Shown here: positions 34,915-43,477 of the stretch, piece after piece | Layout: the number at the start of each line of letters is the position of its first letter | How positions within the stretch are numbered: position 1 is the first letter of the stretch | NCBI RefSeq assembly: GCF_025630775.1 | Contig: NZ_JAOSZE010000062.1 | Span: 1-51,432 of the forward strand | DNA: 51,432 bases | DNA from: Actinoplanes sp. KI2 | GTDB lineage: Bacteria > Actinomycetota > Actinomycetes > Mycobacteriales > Micromonosporaceae | Reading direction: 5' to 3' | The notes under the pieces: model-generated | What the model was told of the DNA's origin: nothing | Database searches by the model: none | What the model saw: only the letters and a program-made list of their open reading frames with translations | Translations under genes and position numbers: made by a program

Positions 34915-36713
34915 CAGCGCTCACCTCCCACGGTGGTGTCGCGGGCGGACCGCGACGAGGACAGATGGCGGGCGGCGTTGACCAGCCCGACGTGGCTGAA
35001 CGCCTGCGGGGTGTTGCCCAGCTGCCGGCCGGTGGCCGGGTCGTACTCCTCGCTGAGCAGCCCGAGGTCGTTGCGCAGGCCGAGCAGCTTCTCGAAGACT
35101 TCGACCGCCTGCTGCTCGCGGCCGATGCCGTACAGGGCTTCGGCCAGCCAGAACGTGCAGGTGATGAACGCGCCCTCGCGGCCCGGGAGGCCGTCGACGC
35201 CGCCGTCGGCCTGCGGGTCGTAGCGCAGTAGGAACCCGTGGGAGCACAGTTCCTTCTGGACGGCGTCGACGGTGCCGACCACCCGCGGGTCGTTCCAGGG
35301 CAGGAATCCGACACGGGGGATCAGCAGCAGGGCGGCGTCCAGGCCGCGGGAGCCGTAGAACTGGGTGAAGGTGTTGCGGTCGGGGTCGTAGCCGCGTTCC
35401 AGTATCTGCGCGCGGATGCGCTCGCGGGTGGCCCGCCACTGATCTACCGGCCCGTCCAGGCCGAACCGTTCGACGGCCTGAACCGCCCGGTCCAGCCCGG
35501 CCCACGCCATCACCTTGGAATGCACGAAGTGCCGCGGGTCGCCGCGGACCTCCCACAGGCCGTTGTCCGGGTTGTCCCAGTGGCCTTCCAGGTAGTCCAG
35601 CAGCGCCCGTTGCAGGTCCCATGCCTGGTCGTCGACGTGCAGGCCGGCGGTGCGGGCCTCGTGCAGGCCGTCGAGGACCTCGCCCCACACGTCGAGCTGG
35701 AACTGGCCGCTGGCGGCGTTGCCGACCCGTACCGGTGTGGCGCCCTGATAGCCGGACAGCCAGTCGAGGGTGTACTCGGTCAGGCGGCGGGTGCCGTCGA
35801 TGCCGTACATGATCTGCAGGTCGGCAGGGTCGCCGGCGACGGCCCGCAGCAGCCACTCGCGCCACGCCTTGGCCTCGGCCACGAAGCCCGTACCGAGCAG
35901 GGCCTGCAGGGTGAAGGTGGCGTCACGCAGCCAGCAGAACCGGTAGTCCCAGTTGCGCGGTCCGCCGGGCTGCTCCGGCAGTGATGTGGTGGCGGCGGCG
36001 ACGATGCCGCCGGTAGGCGCATAGGTCAGCGCCTTCAACGTCACCAGCGACCGGCGTACGGCGTCCGGCCACCGTCCGTCGTAGCGGAACCCTTTGATCC
36101 AGGACGCCCAGAATAGTTCGGTGTCGGCCAGCGCCTTCTCGGCGTCCACCGGTTTGGGGTGCGGTTCGTGCGACGGCCGGTACGTCAGCACAAACGGCAC
36201 CCGCTCGCCCGGATCCACGGTGAAGTCGGCGTACGTCGTGAATTCCTTGCCGTGTACTGCGACGGGGGTGTGCAGCCACGCGGCGTCCGGGCCGGCCACG
36301 GCAGCGAGCCGGCCGTCGGTGTGGCGTACCCAGGGCACGATCCGGCCGTAGTCGAACCGCAACCGCAGCGCCATCCGCATCGGCACTCGCCCGCTCACGC
36401 CCTCGACGAGGCGGACCACGTCGGCCGCCTCGCCGCGCGGGGGCATCGTGTCGATCACCCGGACCGTGCCCTCGGGCGTGTCCCATTCCGATTCCAGGAT
36501 CAGCGAGTCGCCGCGGTAGCGGCGCCGGGTCGCCGGCCCGCCGGACGCCGGGCCCAGGCGCCAGAACCCGTTGCCCTCGTCGCCGAGCAGCGCGGCGAAG
36601 CACGCCGGCGCGTCGAAACGCGGCAAGCATAGCCAGTCGATCGACCCGTCGCGGCCGACCAGGGCGGCGGTATGCAGGTCGCCGAGCAGCCCGTAGTCCT
36701 CGATTCGTGACAC
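34914..36713 (-). CDS. GH15-family glucosidase (glucoamylase/trehalase-like) (599 aa)
   Basis: Bacterial GH15 enzyme of about the expected length. An N-terminal beta domain begins 'RIEDYGLLGDLHTAALVGRD'. The (alpha/alpha)6 barrel contains 'GGPRNWDYRFCWLRDATFTL' near 250 with the substrate-binding Arg-Asp pair, and 'LLSEEYDPATGRQLGNTPQA' near 570 holding the second catalytic Glu. No signal peptide, so it acts inside the cell on maltooligosaccharides or trehalose; mycobacterial members are trehalases. GTG 36713 (7 nt after GGAGG) was preferred over the adjacent GTG 36716. Its -10-like GGGTAT overlaps the MarR palindrome, implying repression. Confidence 0.88.
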   Translation of the reverse strand: MSRIEDYGLLGDLHTAALVGRDGSIDWLCLPRFDAPACFAALLGDEGNGFWRLGPASGGPATRRRYRGDSLILESEWDTPEGTVRVIDTMPPRGEAADVVRLVEGVSGRVPMRMALRLRFDYGRIVPWVRHTDGRLAAVAGPDAAWLHTPVAVHGKEFTTYADFTVDPGERVPFVLTYRPSHEPHPKPVDAEKALADTELFWASWIKGFRYDGRWPDAVRRSLVTLKALTYAPTGGIVAAATTSLPEQPGGPRNWDYRFCWLRDATFTLQALLGTGFVAEAKAWREWLLRAVAGDPADLQIMYGIDGTRRLTEYTLDWLSGYQGATPVRVGNAASGQFQLDVWGEVLDGLHEARTAGLHVDDQAWDLQRALLDYLEGHWDNPDNGLWEVRGDPRHFVHSKVMAWAGLDRAVQAVERFGLDGPVDQWRATRERIRAQILERGYDPDRNTFTQFYGSRGLDAALLLIPRVGFLPWNDPRVVGTVDAVQKELCSHGFLLRYDPQADGGVDGLPGREGAFITCTFWLAEALYGIGREQQAVEVFEKLLGLRNDLGLLSEEYDPATGRQLGNTPQAFSHVGLVNAARHLSSSRSARDTTVGGER

Positions 36714-36758
36714 CACGCAGCCTCCATAAGCGGCCCTTGTCCAGATATCTCTGCGATA

Positions 36759-36785
36759 CCCGTGCATAAGACACCTATGCACGGG
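36759..36785. promoter_or_regulatory. perfect 27-bp palindromic operator between the GH15 and MarR genes
   Basis: CCCGTGCATA (36759-36768) and TATGCACGGG (36776-36785) are exact inverse complements around a 7-nt spacer. It lies 14 nt before the MarR start and 46 nt before the GH15 start, and its left arm overlaps a minus-strand GGGTAT (36761-36756). This is the layout of a MarR-type autoregulatory operator controlling both directions. Confidence 0.75.
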
Positions 36786-36798
36786 GCATGAGATTTCC

Positions 36799-37341
36799 GT
36801 GACCACCCCTTCCGCATCCGACGACTCCGACCTGGTCGAGGCGTTCCTGACGGCCAGCCGCGCCCTGGTCGGCGTGGCGGTACGGTCGCTGAACGCCGGT
36901 GACGACGAGGTCACCCTGCCGCAGCACCGCGCCCTGGTCCTGCTGGCCGCCCACGGACCCCAGCGGATGGCCGACCTGGCGACGCTGCTCGGCGTGAACA
37001 GCTCGACCGCGACCCGGCAGTGCGACCGGCTGCAACGCCGTGGACTGATCCGGCGCCAGCCGTCGACGCAGGACCGGCGGACCGTTCGGGTGTCGCTGAC
37101 CGACGCCGGTCAGGAGCTGGTCCGGCGGGTCACCGCCGCCCGCCGGTCCGAGATCAGCACCATCCTGCGGGCCATGCCCGTCGCGTCCCGCGAGCAGCTC
37201 GTCACCACGCTGCTCGGCTTCGCGGAAGCGGCCGGCGAGGTCCCTGATCAGAACTGGTCGCTGGGCTGGGGCACCGATCAGGTCCACGGCGAGCCGACCG
37301 CGGCAGCCCCGGCCCACCCGACCGAAGGAGCCGCTTCGTGA
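36799..37341 (+). CDS. MarR family transcriptional regulator, copy 2 (180 aa)
   Basis: Winged-helix regulator: 'LATLLGVNSSTATRQCDRLQ' is the recognition region and 'PSTQDRRTVRVSLTDAGQE' the wing. It shares with the protein at 1638 the start of the DNA-binding fold and the tail FAEAAGE..DQ.W.LGW. GTG 36799 directly follows the palindrome, so it probably represses itself and the divergent GH15 gene. It is coupled (GTGA) to the cation exchanger. The ligand is unknown. Confidence 0.9.
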   Translation: MTTPSASDDSDLVEAFLTASRALVGVAVRSLNAGDDEVTLPQHRALVLLAAHGPQRMADLATLLGVNSSTATRQCDRLQRRGLIRRQPSTQDRRTVRVSLTDAGQELVRRVTAARRSEISTILRAMPVASREQLVTTLLGFAEAAGEVPDQNWSLGWGTDQVHGEPTAAAPAHPTEGAAS

Positions 37342-38402
37342 GCTCACTCAACTCCTGGCTACTGCTGTTGATCTTCGTGGTGTGCGCCGCGGCGATCTGG
37401 GTCGCCGGGATTAAACTGTCGGACGCCACCGACGTCCTGTCCGAACGCCTGCACCTGGGTTCGGCCCTCGGCGGGGTCATTCTGCTCGCGGTGGCGACCA
37501 ACCTGCCCGAGCTCGCGATCACCGCCAGCGCCGCGCTCTCGCACCAGCTCGACGTGGCCGTCGGCAACATCCTCGGCGGCATCGCGCTGCAGACCGTGGT
37601 GCTGGTCGTGCTGGACGCCGCCGGGGTACGCCCCCGCAAACCGCTGACCTACCTGGCTGCCTCGCTGACCCTGCTCCTGGAAGGCGCCCTGGTGGTCGCG
37701 CTGCTGCTGGTCGTGGTCATGTCCACCCAGCTACCCACCTCGCTGATCGCGTTCCGGCTCACCCCCGGCGCCGTCCTGATCGCCGTCCTATGGGGCATCG
37801 GACTGCTCCTGCTACGCCGGGCCGGCAAGGGCCTGCCCTGGCACGAGGGCGGCGACGCCCCCGACACCCAGGAACAACCGCAGGGCCACTCCAAGACGAC
37901 CAAGGAGAGCCAGGCCAGCGCCAAGGGCATCAGCACCGGCCGCGCCGCGACCGTCTTCGGCATCGCCGCCGCCATCACCCTGCTCGCGGGCGTATTCGTC
38001 GAACGCAGTGGCGAGGCACTGTTCGGCCGCCTCGGCATGTCCGGTGTCCTGTTCGGCGCTACCGTCCTCGCAGCGGCGACCTCGCTGCCGGAAGTGTCCA
38101 CCGGCCTGACCTCCACCCGGATGGGCGACTACCAGCTGGCCATCAGCGACATCTTCGGTGGCAACGCCTTCCTGCCCGTGCTCTTCCTGCTCGCCACGGT
38201 GCTCTCGGGCCAGGCCGTGCTGCCCCGGGCGCACAACAGCGACATCTACCTCACCGCCCTGGGCGGCCTGCTCACCGTGGTCTACATGGTTGGGCTGGTC
38301 TTCCGCCCCCAGCGGCAACGGCTACGCATGGGCGCCGACTCCCTGACCGTCCTGATCCTGTACGCCATCGGCATCGCCGGCCTCGCCTTCATCAGCGGTT
38401 GA
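37338..38402 (+). CDS. sodium/calcium exchanger family (CaCA) protein (354 aa)
   Basis: Membrane antiporter with two inverted alpha repeats. Alpha-1 is 'GGVILLAVATNLPELAITAS' followed by 'VAVGNILGGI' near 45-82; alpha-2 is 'GATVLAAATSLPEVSTGLTS' followed by 'LAISDIFGGNAF' near 236-275. The Pro-Glu in each repeat is the ion-binding position. About ten helices, with a hydrophilic loop near 175-205. GTG 37338 overlaps the MarR stop (GTGA) and follows GAAGGAG, so it is in the MarR operon. The exchanged ion (Ca2+ or another) is not determined. Confidence 0.88.
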   Translation: MSSLNSWLLLLIFVVCAAAIWVAGIKLSDATDVLSERLHLGSALGGVILLAVATNLPELAITASAALSHQLDVAVGNILGGIALQTVVLVVLDAAGVRPRKPLTYLAASLTLLLEGALVVALLLVVVMSTQLPTSLIAFRLTPGAVLIAVLWGIGLLLLRRAGKGLPWHEGGDAPDTQEQPQGHSKTTKESQASAKGISTGRAATVFGIAAAITLLAGVFVERSGEALFGRLGMSGVLFGATVLAAATSLPEVSTGLTSTRMGDYQLAISDIFGGNAFLPVLFLLATVLSGQAVLPRAHNSDIYLTALGGLLTVVYMVGLVFRPQRQRLRMGADSLTVLILYAIGIAGLAFISG

Positions 38403-38440
38403 ACCCAAGGACCCAGCACGGATCAGGACCCAACACCACC

Positions 38441-38634
38441 ATGACCGTGGTCTACCTGCCCGGCCCCGGCCAGGTTGCACCGGCCGCGGTGCGCCGCGCG
38501 GTCGCCTACATCGACGCGCACGCCGCCGAACCGGTCAGCCTGGACAAAATTGGCGAGGCTGCCGGCCTCGGTGTCCGCGCGTTGCAAGCCGCGTTCCGCC
38601 GGCACCTGGACACCACCCCGCTGGGCTACGGCTG
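38441..38634 (+). pseudogene. truncated AraC-type HTH fragment
   Basis: From ATG 38441 the frame encodes 'VRRAVAYIDAHAAEPVSLDK' and 'LGVRALQAAFRRHLDTTPLG', the first HTH of AraC regulators. Similarity ends at 'TTPLGY' near 38630, where the following 'R..RL..AH..L' part should begin, exactly at the 3' end of the convergent amidotransferase gene. The sensor domain and second HTH half are missing; the frame continues only as antisense of the neighbour. Confidence 0.7.
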
Positions 38635-39489
38635 TTGTGAGGCCTGGGCGTGGGCGCCGAGGTCGGCCAGCGAGAGTTGGTGTGCTGGTGGCTGGTCGAG
38701 CGCGATGGTGCTGGTGATGTGCCGGCCGGGGGCGACGTGCAGCAGTTCGCCGGGCTGCAAGGCTCGCCAGCCGGGGTCTTCGTCCATGCGTTCGGAGGCG
38801 ACCACGACTGCCGGGGTGGTGGTGAGGTCGGCGGAGCGCACGCGTACGGTGCCGGCGGCGCTGGCGTGTTCCAGGTGGTGGGTGCCGGTCGGGCCACCGG
38901 CGGCGCGGTCCAAGACGTACAACTGGTGGGTTTCGGGGTAGCGCAGCGCCCACAGGTCGGTGGCGGTGGTCATGACAAGGTTGACGGCGTACACGGGAAG
39001 GTTGGCCGCGACCCAGCCGACCGCGCGGGTGATCGCTTCCCCGAGGTCGCCGGTCTGTTCGGCGTGGCTGGTGATGAGGGCGAACAGCCGTTCGGAGTCG
39101 GTGTCGCCGTGTACGAGCTTCATCGCGCCGCCGAGCTGGTCCTCGAGCTTCGGCAGGTCGCCGACGACGCCGTTGTGGGCCAGGAGCCGGTCGTGCTGGC
39201 AGAACGGGTGGGTGTTGTCGGGGGTGAGACCGCCGGTGGAGGCATACCGGATGTGCGCGATGAAGGTGGCCGCGCGCAGTTCGCGGGCTTCGCGGGCAAA
39301 GGCGGTGTCGCGGTAGGCCGCGACGGGCGCCTTGTGGACCTCCGGCGTGCCGTCGTCGCGGAAGATCCCGAGGCCCACGCCGTCGGGCTCACGACGGCTC
39401 TGCACGGCGAGACTGTCGGCGGCGTCCAGCAGCCAGAACGTGGCTTGGACGCGACGTGGTGCGGCGGTCATGCCGAACAGCCGGCACAT
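38626..39489 (-). CDS. class II glutamine amidotransferase (287 aa)
   Basis: Ntn-type amidotransferase of the YafJ-like group. The nucleophile is Cys2 (MCRLFGMTAA). 'FIAHIRYASTGGLTPDNTHP' near 75-95 supplies the Arg/Asn/His glutamine-binding set, and 'LLAHNGVVGDLPKL' near 104 and 'HGDTDSERLFALI' near 129 are further family motifs. No synthase domain follows, so the ammonia acceptor is unknown. ATG 39489 lies 2 nt after the APC permease stop, suggesting an operon in which an imported amino acid or amine is handled. Confidence 0.88.
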   Translation of the reverse strand: MCRLFGMTAAPRRVQATFWLLDAADSLAVQSRREPDGVGLGIFRDDGTPEVHKAPVAAYRDTAFAREARELRAATFIAHIRYASTGGLTPDNTHPFCQHDRLLAHNGVVGDLPKLEDQLGGAMKLVHGDTDSERLFALITSHAEQTGDLGEAITRAVGWVAANLPVYAVNLVMTTATDLWALRYPETHQLYVLDRAAGGPTGTHHLEHASAAGTVRVRSADLTTTPAVVVASERMDEDPGWRALQPGELLHVAPGRHITSTIALDQPPAHQLSLADLGAHAQASQQP

Positions 39490-39491
39490 GC

Positions 39492-40859
39492 TCAGGCCTC
39501 CTTCACGGGGTGCCGCCGCAGGGCCCGTCCGGCCGGTCCGGCGTTGCGGCTCAGGTGGTCGGTGATGACGGCGCGGTGCTGGTCCTGGTGGTGGCCGCGC
39601 AGGGCGTGCAGGCCAAGACCGGCGGCGACCAGGACGAGCCCGAGCAGGGTCTGCCACCAGCCGATGAACACGAGTTGGGCCAGCGCGGCGAGCAGCCCGA
39701 GGGCGGGCAGCAGCGGTCCGGCGGGCAGCCGGATCCCGGCGCGGTGCTCCCGCCGCTGCGCCTGGAACGCGGCCGCGTTCACCAGGACCATGGCCACGAT
39801 GGCGGCGACGTTGCCGAGCGCGACGATCACCTGGATGCCGCCGGTGAGGACAAGGATGACGGCGGTGACGGCGCCGGCGAGCACGCTGACGGCGGGGTGG
39901 CCATGCCAGAGGCGACCGGCCACGGTGGGGACCTGCCGGTCGGCGGCGAGCCTGACCATGATCTCCGAGGAGCCGAGCATGTTCGCGTTGGCCGCCGACA
40001 GGGTGGAGATCAGGGCGCCGATCGGGATGAGGATGCCGCCCCAGGTGCCGATCAGGTGCTTGGCGGCGGTGCCGACGCTGGCCTCGTCGTAGGTGCTGAT
40101 CTGCCCGGCGAGCAGCGCGACGACCACGCCGAGGTAGATCAGCGCGACGATGCCCATGCTCAGCAGGATGGCCAGCGGAATGGTGCGCTGCGGCCGGTCG
40201 ACCTCGCCGGCCATGTTGGTGACGACGTTGAACCCGAGGTAGGCGATGAACAGCAGGGCGCTGGTGGTGACCACCGAGCCGGCGCCGTGCGGCGCGAACG
40301 GGGTGAACCGAGCCCGGCCGAGGTGCAGGAACGCGAACACGATCAGCAGGACCAGGATGGCGACTTTCACGACGACCAGCGCGGTCTCGGCCCGGCCGAT
40401 GAGACTGGCCGGACCGAGGTTCAGCAGCGCGATCACCACGACCGCGGCCACCGCGACCAGGGTGGCCGGCAGCGCGGAGACGAAGAAGTCGTGCAGGTAG
40501 CTGCCGAAGGCATTGAGCACGAACGCCACGCCGATCACGCCGCCGAGCCAGAAGGCCCACGAGGTGAGGAACCCCCAGCGCCGGCCGAGGGCCTGCCCCA
40601 CGTAGGCGTATCCCGATCCGCCCGGTGGCGCGAGGCTCGCGACCACCGCGAACGACAGCGCGGACAGCAGCACCAGGACGCCGGCGAGGACGAACGCCGC
40701 CATGGCCGCCGGGCCGGACCGCTGCACCGCCAGACCGGACAGCACGAACACCCCGGCGCCGACCATGGTGCCCACCGCGAACGCCACGCAGGACACCAGG
40801 CCGATCGACCCGGTCCGGGGACCGGCGCTGCTGTGTCGTGTTCGAGTATCACCGGCCAC
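39492..40859 (-). CDS. APC-superfamily amino acid permease (455 aa)
   Basis: About twelve membrane helices. Helix 1 reads 'SCVAFAVGTMVGAGVFVLSG', the glycine-rich substrate-binding stretch of APC transporters, and 'LLFIAYLGFNVVTNMAGEVD' near 215-234 is the conserved helix 6 / 'GFD..A..AEE' equivalent. The C-terminus is His/Arg-rich. GTG 40859 follows AGGAGG at the right distance. It is co-transcribed with the amidotransferase. Substrate unknown; basic amino acids or glutamate are typical of this branch. Confidence 0.88.
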   Translation of the reverse strand: MAGDTRTRHSSAGPRTGSIGLVSCVAFAVGTMVGAGVFVLSGLAVQRSGPAAMAAFVLAGVLVLLSALSFAVVASLAPPGGSGYAYVGQALGRRWGFLTSWAFWLGGVIGVAFVLNAFGSYLHDFFVSALPATLVAVAAVVVIALLNLGPASLIGRAETALVVVKVAILVLLIVFAFLHLGRARFTPFAPHGAGSVVTTSALLFIAYLGFNVVTNMAGEVDRPQRTIPLAILLSMGIVALIYLGVVVALLAGQISTYDEASVGTAAKHLIGTWGGILIPIGALISTLSAANANMLGSSEIMVRLAADRQVPTVAGRLWHGHPAVSVLAGAVTAVILVLTGGIQVIVALGNVAAIVAMVLVNAAAFQAQRREHRAGIRLPAGPLLPALGLLAALAQLVFIGWWQTLLGLVLVAAGLGLHALRGHHQDQHRAVITDHLSRNAGPAGRALRRHPVKEA

Positions 40860-41035
40860 GGGTTCCTCCTGGGCATCTCATTGATCTGTCTCGCCTTCCC
40901 GGACTCCGGACACGCAAACGGATCAGGCCCAGCCGGACGATCGGATGGCCCACGCCGGGGGCGGGCTCTCACTCGAACTGAGGCTGCCGTCCGCGCAAAG
41001 CCGGTCCCGGCGGCGGAGAAACCCGTCTGCTACCT

Positions 41036-41060
41036 GTTACCGGCCGACACCGGGGGGTAG
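41036..41060 (+). promoter_or_regulatory. SigB/F-like promoter candidate for SPW gene 2
   Basis: GTTAC (41036-41040), 14 nt, GGGTAG (41055-41060), giving a predicted leader of about 32 nt with GGAGG before GTG 41099. It closely parallels the element before SPW gene 1. Confidence 0.5.
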
Positions 41061-41098
41061 GCGCTGTGTCCACCCTTGTTGTGTTGGAGGTGACATTC

Positions 41099-41551
41099 GT
41101 GTCAGAGACAACCCGATTCGCGATGGCCGATCATCCCGATCTCCTGGAGCTGCGCGAACGCTACGAACGGGTGTCCGCGAGCGGCCCGGCCGTCATCACC
41201 GACGGCCTGGTACTGCTCGCCGGACTGTGGCTGGCCATCTCGCCGTGGGTCATCCACTTCAACGGCACCGACCCCGCCATCACAGTCAACAACCTGGTCC
41301 TCGGCCTGGCGGTCGCGGTGGTGTCGCTCGGGCTGACGCTCATGCCCCAACGCATGGTCCGGCTGAGCTGGGCCACCGCGATCATCGGAGTCTGGGCAGC
41401 GGTCTCCCAGTGGATCATCCACCAGTCCGGCGCCGTCGCCGGGATCTGGGTCAACAACCTGATCACCGGCGTCATCATCGCCGTGCTCGGCGTTGCGGCC
41501 GGCGTTATCCTGTTGGGCGGCTCCACCAAGACAGCGAACCGGCGACGCTAG
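41099..41551 (+). CDS. SPW-repeat membrane protein, copy 2 (150 aa)
   Basis: Paralogue of the protein at 31130-31588, very close through 'MADHPDLLELRERYERVSAS' and 'LLAGLWLAISPWVIHFNG', diverging toward the C-terminus. Four hydrophobic segments with two SPW-type repeats ('AISPWVIHF', 'AVSQWIIHQ'). GTG 41099 was chosen because GGAGG ends 8 nt before it, the same spacing as in copy 1; an upstream codon at 41066 would precede the ribosome site. Followed by a terminator and then the second sigma-STAS gene. Confidence 0.85.
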   Translation: MSETTRFAMADHPDLLELRERYERVSASGPAVITDGLVLLAGLWLAISPWVIHFNGTDPAITVNNLVLGLAVAVVSLGLTLMPQRMVRLSWATAIIGVWAAVSQWIIHQSGAVAGIWVNNLITGVIIAVLGVAAGVILLGGSTKTANRRR

Positions 41552-41558
41552 GTAACTA

Positions 41559-41588
41559 CGATGGCGGGTGCTCCGGCACCCGCCATCG
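41559..41588 (+). terminator. perfect hairpin after SPW gene 2
   Basis: CGATGGCGGGTGC and GCACCCGCCATCG (41559-41571 and 41576-41588) form a perfect 13-bp stem with a TCCG tetraloop, starting 8 nt after the SPW stop and ahead of the sigma gene. There is no T-run, but a stable GC hairpin is common at actinobacterial terminators. Confidence 0.7.
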
Positions 41589-41812
41589 CCATGATCGGAC
41601 GCAGATCACTGCCGGCCCGCGTTTGGCCCGCCCGCGGGCGGGGATCCCACCGGTAAAGCCGGGCGTCACGGCGGGCCGGCCGCATCCTTCGGGAACTACC
41701 GGCGGGTAGAAGCTGGGCCGGCATCGCGCCAACGATCAGGACCGGCGACGTCGCCCGGACCCGACGCCGCGCTCAGCCGTGCCGCACCGCCAGGCCATCC
41801 TCGGAGAGCCCC

Positions 41813-43477
41813 ATGACAGTTGAGCAGGCAACGCCAGACGGGGTCGACCATGTCGAGGCAGCGACCATGGCACTGTTCGCCCGCATGCACGCCCCCGGCA
41901 TCGGACCGCAGGAGCGTCGCCGGGTAAGGGAACAGATCATCGCCGACAACCTCCCGTTCGCCACCCGATTGGCGCACCGCTACCGCCTCCGCGGGCAGGA
42001 CGACGACGTCCTCGAGCAGGTCGCCGCGCTGGGACTGGTCAAAGCCGTCAACGGCTTCGACCCGCGGCGAGGCAAACCCTTCTTCGGCTATCTGATCCCG
42101 ACCGTGACCGGCGAGCTGAAGCGACACTTCCGCGACAAGGGCTGGCGCGTGCACGTCGGCCGCCAACTGCAAGAGCGATGCCTGGAATTCGGCCGCGTCC
42201 GCGCCCAACTGCACCAGACCCTGCGCCGCCAGCCGACGATCGCCGAGCTCGCCCAGGCACTGGGCGGCCCCCAGGACGAAGTCGTGGAAACCTGGATCGC
42301 GGCCAGCGCCTACGACGTCGACTCGCTCAACGCGCGCGTGTCCGACACCGACGACTCCGCCGAACTGCAGGACCTGCTCGGACAGGACGACGCCGACCTC
42401 GCCGGCGCATGCGACCGTCTCGCCCTGCGCGAACTGCTCCGCCGACTCCCCGAACTCGAACAGTACGTCCTGACCCGCTACTTCTTCGGCGACGCCACCC
42501 AGGAACAGATTGCCCACTCCCTCGGCGTATCCCAGATGCAGGTTTCCCGCCTGCTGCGGCGCACCCTGCACACGCTGCACCGGCAACTCGACGGCGATGA
42601 CGACACCCCTGCACCGGCCACCACAGCCCAGATCACCGCCGCCACCACAGCAGGCCATACCGCCGTCACCGTCACCGGCGACCTCGACCAGGCATCGGCC
42701 GCGCGACTGCGTGACACCCTCGTCGACACCGCCGTGCGGACCCGACCCCGGCGACTCATCGTCGACCTGACCCGAGCAGGCCAGGCCGACGGCGCCATCG
42801 TCCGCGCTCTCGTCGACGGCCACCGCGCCACCGGACACAGCGGTACCACGTTCATGGTGACCGGCATCGACCCCGTCCTGTTCGAGCGCCTCCGCCGACT
42901 CGGCGTCACCCGACTCTTCCCCTGCCGACCCTCCCACCGGGCCACAGCACACAACGCCACCGAGCCCATCGCCGACGCACACCGCCGACCGGCGACACCA
43001 CCGGCGTCACCGCAGGCGAGCCGGCCAGACGCGCCCAGACAGCTCACGCACCACCTCACCGCGTCCAAAGACGGCACCGCCGACCCCACCGATCACGGCG
43101 ACGGCCACCGCCCGGTCGACATGGGCCTCTGCACCCCTGCCCGAGGCCCCGCCGGTCACCGCCATCCGCGACCCACCCACGACCCCGATGAGGACCGCCC
43201 GGATCCTCGACAGGCACCAACCCCCGAACCCAGCCGTGACCGCCACGGTGCCGTCCCGAGCGGCAATCCGGACTGGTACGGCTCTCGACGGCCTGGTACG
43301 CGACGACCCCGCAGGGATGGCGCACAGCCGCCCTCACGGAGGCAGCCGTGGCCACGTCGCTCGCCGCAACCAGCCGTCGGCTCAGAACCCGAGCACGCCC
43401 CCATCGACCATGATCCGAAGAAGCCCTCAACCGGAGCAGAAGCGCCACCACCCGGGCCACCGGGAAGATCACCCTAA
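41813..43477 (+). CDS. SigB/F/G-family sigma factor fused to a STAS domain, copy 2 (554 aa)
   Basis: Same architecture as the gene ending at 30894. Region 2 is about 44-118 ('NLPFATRLAHRYRLRGQ', 'GKPFFGYLIPTVTGELKRHF'), region 3 133-175, region 4 212-262 ('YVLTRYFFGDATQEQIAHSL', helix 'VSQMQVSRLLRRTLHTL'). The STAS domain is 280-371 ('AVTVTGDLDQASAARLRDTL', 'IVDLTRAGQADGAIVRALVD'), again without the phosphorylatable Ser. Residues 380-554 are a Pro/Arg/His-rich tail of low complexity that may be disordered or may reflect a lost stop. A GGAGAG site precedes ATG 41813. A GGGTAG lies at 41704-41709 without an obvious -35. It could direct transcription from the GTTT..GGGTAG promoters here; that is inference. 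Confidence 0.83.
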   Translation: MTVEQATPDGVDHVEAATMALFARMHAPGIGPQERRRVREQIIADNLPFATRLAHRYRLRGQDDDVLEQVAALGLVKAVNGFDPRRGKPFFGYLIPTVTGELKRHFRDKGWRVHVGRQLQERCLEFGRVRAQLHQTLRRQPTIAELAQALGGPQDEVVETWIAASAYDVDSLNARVSDTDDSAELQDLLGQDDADLAGACDRLALRELLRRLPELEQYVLTRYFFGDATQEQIAHSLGVSQMQVSRLLRRTLHTLHRQLDGDDDTPAPATTAQITAATTAGHTAVTVTGDLDQASAARLRDTLVDTAVRTRPRRLIVDLTRAGQADGAIVRALVDGHRATGHSGTTFMVTGIDPVLFERLRRLGVTRLFPCRPSHRATAHNATEPIADAHRRPATPPASPQASRPDAPRQLTHHLTASKDGTADPTDHGDGHRPVDMGLCTPARGPAGHRHPRPTHDPDEDRPDPRQAPTPEPSRDRHGAVPSGNPDWYGSRRPGTRRPRRDGAQPPSRRQPWPRRSPQPAVGSEPEHAPIDHDPKKPSTGAEAPPPGPPGRSP

